From positions 1 through 18,613 of the forward strand of contig DJPG01000034.1 of assembly GCA_002439735.1 (NCBI GenBank): 18,613 nt of DNA, given 5' to 3'. Source of the DNA: Firmicutes bacterium UBA6418. GTDB lineage: Bacteria; Bacillota; Clostridia; Peptostreptococcales; Anaerovoracaceae. Of the stretch, positions 13,584 to 18,613 are shown in pieces (the stretch's first letter is position 1; every line of letters starts with the position of its first letter). The position numbers and the translations under genes are program-made. The notes beneath the pieces were generated by a model. That model did no database searches. It worked only from the letters and a program-made list of their open reading frames with translations, and was not told where the DNA came from.

Positions 13584-15917
13584 ATGAAGCGCAAAGAAGC
13601 ATACGAAGACTATATGCCGCTGAAGATCATGGAAGACCGGACCGTGCTCAGCTGTGAAAATGGAAAAAGTGAAGCGTGGAAGTTCGGACAAAGCAGAGGC
13701 AATTGGACACTCGTCGGACTGACGACGCTGGACGATGGCGTGCTTGCAGCGGTTTTGGAGGACTTTTCTGAAAATGGAGGGTTGTGCTATGTCGGAAAAG
13801 ACGGCACGGTGCTTGCATCCTTTGGAAGACGGATGGAAAGCACGCAGAACGATGAGCAGAGCGCATATACGGGATATCTGAAAGATATCGTTGTATCCTC
13901 CAATGCGGATCTGATGGGGAATAAGATCTTGGAACAGGAGGAGGATCCCAATTACGAACAGATCAAGAAATGCCTCCCCCCGATGCGGATCGCACATTGT
14001 CAGGATGAGGGCTTTGAACTGCCGCATACCTTTATTGGTACGCCGATGACCAGCGATGTGATCCCGCTGTATTATGGCATCCGATACAACATCTCCCGCA
14101 TCCACCATGGCTATGTTTCGCGGGACATAGAAAAGGCAGTCGATCAGCATACCGTGTGCGAAGGATTGCTTGGGGGCTGGCTGCCGGTCGTGGTCATGCG
14201 TTACCCTTATGAGACAAATAAATGCTGGGAGTTTACGGCTTTTGCAAAGGTCGATGTCAGAAGTGCGCATATCCAGCCAGCATGGTATCGCTATGTAAAG
14301 CTCGTTGACGGAAAACCGGAGCAGATCCATTATTATGACTCTTACCTTCCGTATCCGATGGAAGCCGAACCGGATGGAACTGCGTTTTATGCGGATCTGT
14401 ATCGCCTGAAGCAGTATTGGGAAAAGGAACTCGATGGCGGGATGCGGCTGCAGGTCAGCGCCGAACCGTGGATCCCTGACTTTTGCAAGCATTCCATGGC
14501 CCGGGAGCGGATCGGAAGGACGGGTGTGCATCCTCGCTATGGTTCCGTTATTCGAAATTATGGTGCGCCGGAACACGATGGATTTCAGGATATTCTTACA
14601 TCCAGTGTGGATTGCTATCTGGAATGGGGAAAAACAGACTTGGCAAAGGCCTATCTGGAAAACTATTTTGATGAGTTTGTCCGCGATAATGGGCAGCTTG
14701 AATATCGCGGACCGGAGATCGGCCAATATGGCCGTATGCTGACGGGTCTTGCACAATACTATGCCTATACCGGCGACGGAGAATTGATCACGCGCTATGA
14801 AGGAAAGATCAAGGCTATTACTCAGATATTACTTGATCGCCGGGAAAAGGCAAAGACGCTTTCAAAGGACGACCCGGCTTATGGTATGCTGCACGGACGG
14901 CATGAGGCAGATGTTAGCTTTGTCCATCCGGATTTTTTGAAATTCAATTTTGAGCGTCCGTATTTTTCAAACAGCACAGAAGCCTGGCGCGGTTTTCGCG
15001 ACATCGGCCGGATGTGGCTGAGTATGGGAACGCGGCACGATAATCGGATATGGAAAGAGAGAGGGAACAACCTCCTGAACGAGGCGAAGCAGCTGCAGGC
15101 AGATATTCTGGCATCTTTGGAAAATTCGCTGCTGACAGATAGAGATGGAGCGTTTATTCCGTCGATCGCCGGCAGCAGACTATATTACTATGATTATCCG
15201 TATCGCTCCACACCGGATTCCTTTGACGATAACCGGGTCTGGTGCGAAATGATGCACTCTGGCGTCGTTCCAAAGCGGTACGTGCAAATGCTGATGGAGT
15301 CTGGACGGGCGCATAACGGTATGAAGCTTGGCATTTTCGGAAACAGGAATACGGTTGTTGCGTTTATCTGCTATGGTGAGGCATATGGACTGATCCAGCA
15401 TGACATGATCCGGGAGTTTTTGCTGCTTTTCTATGCGCATGCGCTGCATTTGCACACAAGGGGCAGTTGGACAGCGTTCGAATGTGTTGATGTTGATCGA
15501 GACCGCGGTCTCAATACCGGGTATTGCCCGCCCGCACAGATGACGATCCCGACGATAACAAAGTGGATGCTGGTCTTTGAGGATCCAATGGAAGAGACCC
15601 TGTGGCTGTGTAAGGCAACGCCGCGTGAATGGCTGGCCGATGGCGAACATGTGATCGTACACGATGCGCCTACGCGCTGGGGAAAACTCAGCATGGAACT
15701 GCACGCCGATCTGAAAAACGGATGTGTACACGGAACGATACAGGTTCCGAAAGACACACAGAAAACGATCCTGCGTCTGCGTGTTCCCGGGAATAGAAGA
15801 ATTACCGCCATGAAGATCAACGGTGCATATGTTGCGTTAACACTGATAGATGAACAGAGCGCCCTGCTCCCTGAAAACTGCCAGGGTACAATAAGCGTTG
15901 ATGTAGATATGCTGTGA
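13584..15917 (+). CDS. Unrecognised large protein, putative (alpha/alpha)6-barrel glycosidase
   Basis: A 777-residue protein with no signal peptide or membrane segment, which I cannot assign to a named family. Residues about 1-280 look like beta-sandwich material. Residues about 325-670 are helix-rich, with features of six-hairpin glycosidases: HDGFQDILTSSVDCYLEWGK (331-350), LEYRGPEIGQYGRMLTGLAQ (372-391), FSNSTEAWRGFRDIGRMW (461-478), SFDDNRVWCEMM (546-557) and TAFECVDVDRDRG (630-642). The last 80 residues resemble a small beta-domain, as in GH95- or GH127-like enzymes. Candidate catalytic acids are D332, E378, D548/D549 and E633. It begins 12 bases after the preceding stop with AAGGAGGGG as its ribosome-binding site, and GH127 follows 44 bases later. 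A role as an arabinoside- or galactoside-cleaving enzyme is an inference from context. Confidence 0.65.
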   Translation: MKRKEAYEDYMPLKIMEDRTVLSCENGKSEAWKFGQSRGNWTLVGLTTLDDGVLAAVLEDFSENGGLCYVGKDGTVLASFGRRMESTQNDEQSAYTGYLKDIVVSSNADLMGNKILEQEEDPNYEQIKKCLPPMRIAHCQDEGFELPHTFIGTPMTSDVIPLYYGIRYNISRIHHGYVSRDIEKAVDQHTVCEGLLGGWLPVVVMRYPYETNKCWEFTAFAKVDVRSAHIQPAWYRYVKLVDGKPEQIHYYDSYLPYPMEAEPDGTAFYADLYRLKQYWEKELDGGMRLQVSAEPWIPDFCKHSMARERIGRTGVHPRYGSVIRNYGAPEHDGFQDILTSSVDCYLEWGKTDLAKAYLENYFDEFVRDNGQLEYRGPEIGQYGRMLTGLAQYYAYTGDGELITRYEGKIKAITQILLDRREKAKTLSKDDPAYGMLHGRHEADVSFVHPDFLKFNFERPYFSNSTEAWRGFRDIGRMWLSMGTRHDNRIWKERGNNLLNEAKQLQADILASLENSLLTDRDGAFIPSIAGSRLYYYDYPYRSTPDSFDDNRVWCEMMHSGVVPKRYVQMLMESGRAHNGMKLGIFGNRNTVVAFICYGEAYGLIQHDMIREFLLLFYAHALHLHTRGSWTAFECVDVDRDRGLNTGYCPPAQMTIPTITKWMLVFEDPMEETLWLCKATPREWLADGEHVIVHDAPTRWGKLSMELHADLKNGCVHGTIQVPKDTQKTILRLRVPGNRRITAMKINGAYVALTLIDEQSALLPENCQGTISVDVDML

Positions 15918-15961
15918 TCTGCAAAATGCAAGCATAATCAAGATTGACAAGGAGCACAGAA

Positions 15962-17884
15962 ATGGGAAAAATTCAACATGCGCTTCCGCTGCGAGATGTG
16001 TCAGTAAAGGACGACTTTTGGAGTCCAATACAAAAATTGATCACAGATATCGTAATTCCTTATCAGGGGGATATTCTGGAGGATAAGATTCCCGGCGTTG
16101 AAAAAAGCCATGCAATTGAAAATTTCAAAATCGCGGCGGGGGAATCAAAGGAAGCCTTCTACGGGATGGTATTTCAGGATAGCGACGTGGCCAAGTGGCT
16201 GGAGGCGGTTGCCTACTCCCTTACAATAAAGCCAGATCCACAGCTTGAAAAACGGGCTGACGACGTGATCGCACTGATTGGACGCGCACAGCAGGCCGAT
16301 GGATACATGGATACATACTTCATCGTGAAAGAGCCATCACACAAGTGGGAAAACCTGTGGCAATGCCATGAACTGTATTGTGCTGGACATATGATCGAGG
16401 CAGCGGTTGCTTATCAGCAAGCGACCGGGAAAGATAATTTTCTGACCATAGTCCGTAAAAACGCAGACCTGATCTGCAATTATTTCGGCGTTGGCAAACA
16501 CCGTGGCTGCCCCGGCCATCAGGAGGTCGAGATCGGCTTGCTGCGGCTGTACCGGCTGACAGGGGAAAGAAAGTATTTGGATACCGCTAAGTTCTTCCTG
16601 GACGTGCGTGGGACGGAACCGGAATTTTTTGCGCAGGAGGCTTCTACACACGGTTTTTTCAAAAATTATGAGGAGCCAGACAACCGGGAATATGCACAGA
16701 CGTATGCACCGGTGCGCAAGCAGGATAAGGCTGTCGGTCATGCAGTTCGTGCGGCATATATGTATTCGGCAATGGCGGATCTGGCATCCGAAACGGATGA
16801 TGCAGAGCTTGCTGCAGCCTGCAGGCGTTTGTGGAATGATGTGGTAAATCGCCAGATGTATATCACGGGCGGGATCGGTTCGTCTGTGTACGGTGAAGCG
16901 TTCACTGTGGATTATGAGCTGCCGAACGATCTTGTATATGCGGAGACCTGCGCATCTGTTGCCATGACATTCTTTGCAAGGAGGATGCTTGAACTTGAAG
17001 TCAAGGGCGAATACGCGGATATTTTGGAAAAGGAACTGTTCAATGGGGTCCTTGCGGGCATGCAGCTGGATGGAAAACGCTTTTTCTATGTGAACCCGCT
17101 GGAAGTCGTCCCTGGCGTGTCAGGGAAACTCAAAGAGTATAAGCATGTTTTGCCGAAACGACCCAGTTGGTATGCCTGCGCCTGCTGCCCGCCGAATGTT
17201 GCGCGGCTACTTTCCTCGCTTGGAAAATATGCATGGGGAGAGAGCAATACGTGTGTTTATTCACATTTTTTTCTTGGCGGCGCAGCAGAGTTCCGGACAG
17301 CGGGCGGGGTGCAGATAGAATGCGAGTCCGCCTATCCAGAAAACGGCAGCATCAGGTATGTCATTACACCGACGGAGACAACAGCCAATTTTACGTTTGC
17401 GGTGCATATTCCGGGCTGGTGTAAAAATTGGGCGGTATATCTAAACGAAGAAAAAGTGGATGCAGTACTACAGGATGGCTATGTGAAGATTGCACGCAGA
17501 TGGAGTGCCGGTGATGCCGTTCGCCTTTCACTTGAAATGGCTCCGCAGAGGATGTATGCAAATACACATGTTCGCGCGGATGCAGGCTGCGTGGCGCTGC
17601 AAAGAGGACCGCTGGTCTATTGCCTGGAAGGCGTAGACAATGGTGAAGACCTATCGGCACTGCGGCTTCTGCAGCGTTCAGAACTCCGGGAGACGAGCGT
17701 GGCGGATAAAACGCTTGGAACGTTCATCGCGCTTGAGGCGAGTGGGATCCGAGAGGTTTCTGGTGCGGCTCTTTACAGCGATACCCCGCCGCAGGAGCAT
17801 CCCGCAACGCTCCGAGCAATCCCATATTATATGTGGGGCAACCGCGAAGAAGGGGGAATGCGTGTTTGGATCCATGCAAGGTAA
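15962..17884 (+). CDS. GH127 beta-L-arabinofuranosidase
   Basis: A 640-residue enzyme, close to the 658 residues of the characterised Bifidobacterium HypBA1. GH127 enzymes release beta-L-arabinofuranose from hydroxyproline-linked or similar beta-arabinooligosaccharides, using a zinc-bound cysteine nucleophile. The expected residues are present: E312 in YGEAFTVDYEL (acid/base), E328 and C330 in VYAETCAS, and C408/C409 in WYACACCPPNVARL, with C408 as nucleophile. Other family signatures are QQADGYMDTYF (110-120), WQCHELYCAGHMIEAA (133-148) and GHAVRAAYMYSA (259-270). The start at 15962 has AAGGAG seven bases upstream; an in-frame TTG at 15944 would overlap that site. No signal peptide, so it is cytoplasmic. 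The kinase gene starts 12 bases after its stop. Confidence 0.95.
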   Translation: MGKIQHALPLRDVSVKDDFWSPIQKLITDIVIPYQGDILEDKIPGVEKSHAIENFKIAAGESKEAFYGMVFQDSDVAKWLEAVAYSLTIKPDPQLEKRADDVIALIGRAQQADGYMDTYFIVKEPSHKWENLWQCHELYCAGHMIEAAVAYQQATGKDNFLTIVRKNADLICNYFGVGKHRGCPGHQEVEIGLLRLYRLTGERKYLDTAKFFLDVRGTEPEFFAQEASTHGFFKNYEEPDNREYAQTYAPVRKQDKAVGHAVRAAYMYSAMADLASETDDAELAAACRRLWNDVVNRQMYITGGIGSSVYGEAFTVDYELPNDLVYAETCASVAMTFFARRMLELEVKGEYADILEKELFNGVLAGMQLDGKRFFYVNPLEVVPGVSGKLKEYKHVLPKRPSWYACACCPPNVARLLSSLGKYAWGESNTCVYSHFFLGGAAEFRTAGGVQIECESAYPENGSIRYVITPTETTANFTFAVHIPGWCKNWAVYLNEEKVDAVLQDGYVKIARRWSAGDAVRLSLEMAPQRMYANTHVRADAGCVALQRGPLVYCLEGVDNGEDLSALRLLQRSELRETSVADKTLGTFIALEASGIREVSGAALYSDTPPQEHPATLRAIPYYMWGNREEGGMRVWIHAR

Positions 17885-17896
17885 GAGGTGGCGCAT

Positions 17897-18613
17897 ATGA
17901 AACAGTATTATCTCGGCATCGAGCTTGGCTCGACCCGCATCAAGGCCGTTTTGATCGATGAGACGCACAGGATCGTGAAAAGCGGCGATTATACGTGGAA
18001 AAGCTCGTTGGAAAACGGCGTGTGGACGTACCACATGGAGGATGTGCAGGAGGGCCTGCGCACGGCGATCCGCAACCTCGGCAAGCTGCCGGGCAAGATC
18101 TCCGCGATGGGCGTCTCCGGTATGATGCACGGCTATCTGGCCTTCGACAAGGACTGGAACCTGCTCGCGCCCTTCCGCACCTGGCAGAACACCATGACCG
18201 GCGAGGCCGCGGACAAGCTGACCGAGACCTTCGGCTTCAACATCCCGCAGCGCTGGTCCGCTGCGCACCTGTATCAGGCCGTCCTGAACGGCGAACCCCA
18301 CGTCAAAAACATCGCCCACGTCACCACGCTCGCGGGCTATGTCCATTACCTGCTGACGGGCGAAAATGTCCTCGGCGTCGGCGAAGCCTCCGGCATGTTC
18401 CCCATCGACAGCGTCGTTCTGACCTACGACGACCGGATGCTCACAAAGTTTAACGAGCTGCTGGAGCCGTACGGCCTTCCGTGGAAGGTCCGGAGCGTCC
18501 TGCCCGTCGTCAGGATCGCCGGTGAAGAGGCCGGTAAGCTGACCGAGAGCGGCAGCGAATATCTCGGCGGTCTCCTGCCCGCGGGCATCCCCTTCTGCCC
18601 GCCCGAGGGCGAC
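17897..18613 (+). CDS. FGGY-family carbohydrate kinase, probably L-ribulokinase-like (partial)
   Basis: The first 239 codons of a kinase that runs off the window. The ATP phosphate-binding loop GIELGSTRIKAVLID is at the N-terminus and MGVSGMMHGYLAFD with PFRTWQNTMTGEAA and NIPQRWSAAHLYQ follow. This pattern is that of clostridial FGGY kinases usually found with L-arabinose isomerase and ribulose-5-phosphate 4-epimerase genes (recalled, not searched), so phosphorylation of L-ribulose is the best guess; xylulose is an alternative. AGAGGTGG (17884-17891) is the ribosome-binding site. Codons are much richer in G/C at third positions than in the GH127 gene just upstream, suggesting a different history for this gene. 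It may be cotranscribed with GH127, as only 12 bases separate them and no terminator is seen. Confidence 0.85.
   Translation, partial: MKQYYLGIELGSTRIKAVLIDETHRIVKSGDYTWKSSLENGVWTYHMEDVQEGLRTAIRNLGKLPGKISAMGVSGMMHGYLAFDKDWNLLAPFRTWQNTMTGEAADKLTETFGFNIPQRWSAAHLYQAVLNGEPHVKNIAHVTTLAGYVHYLLTGENVLGVGEASGMFPIDSVVLTYDDRMLTKFNELLEPYGLPWKVRSVLPVVRIAGEEAGKLTESGSEYLGGLLPAGIPFCPPEGD

Noticed and set aside
12843..14756. 637-codon open frame on the minus strand, antisense to the GH-A-like and 777-residue genes
   Set aside because: Its protein shows no recognisable motif and is unusually rich in His, Arg, Cys and Ile, as expected for the complement of coding DNA. The plus-strand frames have good ribosome-binding sites and family motifs.
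1..18613. CRISPR arrays, tRNA or rRNA genes, transposases, integrases
   Set aside because: I saw no regularly spaced repeats, cloverleaf-like genes, or mobile-element proteins in any frame, so the island idea rests only on composition.

Overview
The window looks like part of a Firmicutes/Clostridia genome, probably a gut Oscillospiraceae- or Lachnospiraceae-type commensal. That is an inference from three things: strong Shine-Dalgarno sites (AGGAGG-like) before most genes, a YesM/YesN-type two-component pair beside a CUT1 sugar ABC transporter, and a small cysteine-rich protein resembling the DUF6171 family. The theme is uptake and intracellular breakdown of L-arabinose-containing (and probably galactose-containing) plant glycans such as arabinan, arabinogalactan or arabinogalactan-protein side chains.

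Layout. At the left edge (about 1-125) there is a very GC-rich fragment of a minus-strand reading frame with no start, which I do not recognise. Next comes a minus-strand AraC-family regulator (169-966), divergent from the rest. All remaining genes are on the plus strand: a GH51 alpha-L-arabinofuranosidase (1083-2555), a small Cys-rich protein (2557-2805), a promoter region with nested inverted repeats, a GH36 enzyme (2954-5017), a sensor kinase (5087-6907) and its AraC-type response regulator (6901-8499), closed by a strong terminator (8503-8550). A second unit starts from a promoter near 8547-8575: lipoprotein sugar-binding protein (8638-10035), an intercistronic stem-loop, two permeases (10172-11059, 11071-11916), a clan GH-A-like hydrolase carrying an inserted sugar-binding-like module (11967-13571), a large unrecognised predicted (alpha/alpha)-barrel protein (13584-15917), a GH127 beta-L-arabinofuranosidase (15962-17884) and the start of an FGGY carbohydrate kinase resembling clostridial L-ribulokinases (17897 to the edge).

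How it may work together (inference): oligosaccharides are bound by the lipoprotein and imported by the two permeases, using an ATPase encoded elsewhere. Five hydrolases or putative hydrolases without signal peptides act in the cytoplasm: GH51 on alpha-L-Araf, GH127 on beta-L-Araf, GH36 on alpha-Gal or beta-L-Arap, plus two enzymes of unknown specificity. The kinase feeds arabinose-derived ketose into the pentose phosphate pathway. The kinase/regulator pair presumably senses the external sugar, and the divergent AraC protein presumably senses an internal one.

The most interesting points are the inserted module whose strand order looks circularly permuted, the unrecognised 777-residue protein, the abrupt rise in GC-rich codon use at both window edges (suggesting an inserted catabolic island next to a core ara gene), and several dyad-symmetric elements at promoters and between genes.
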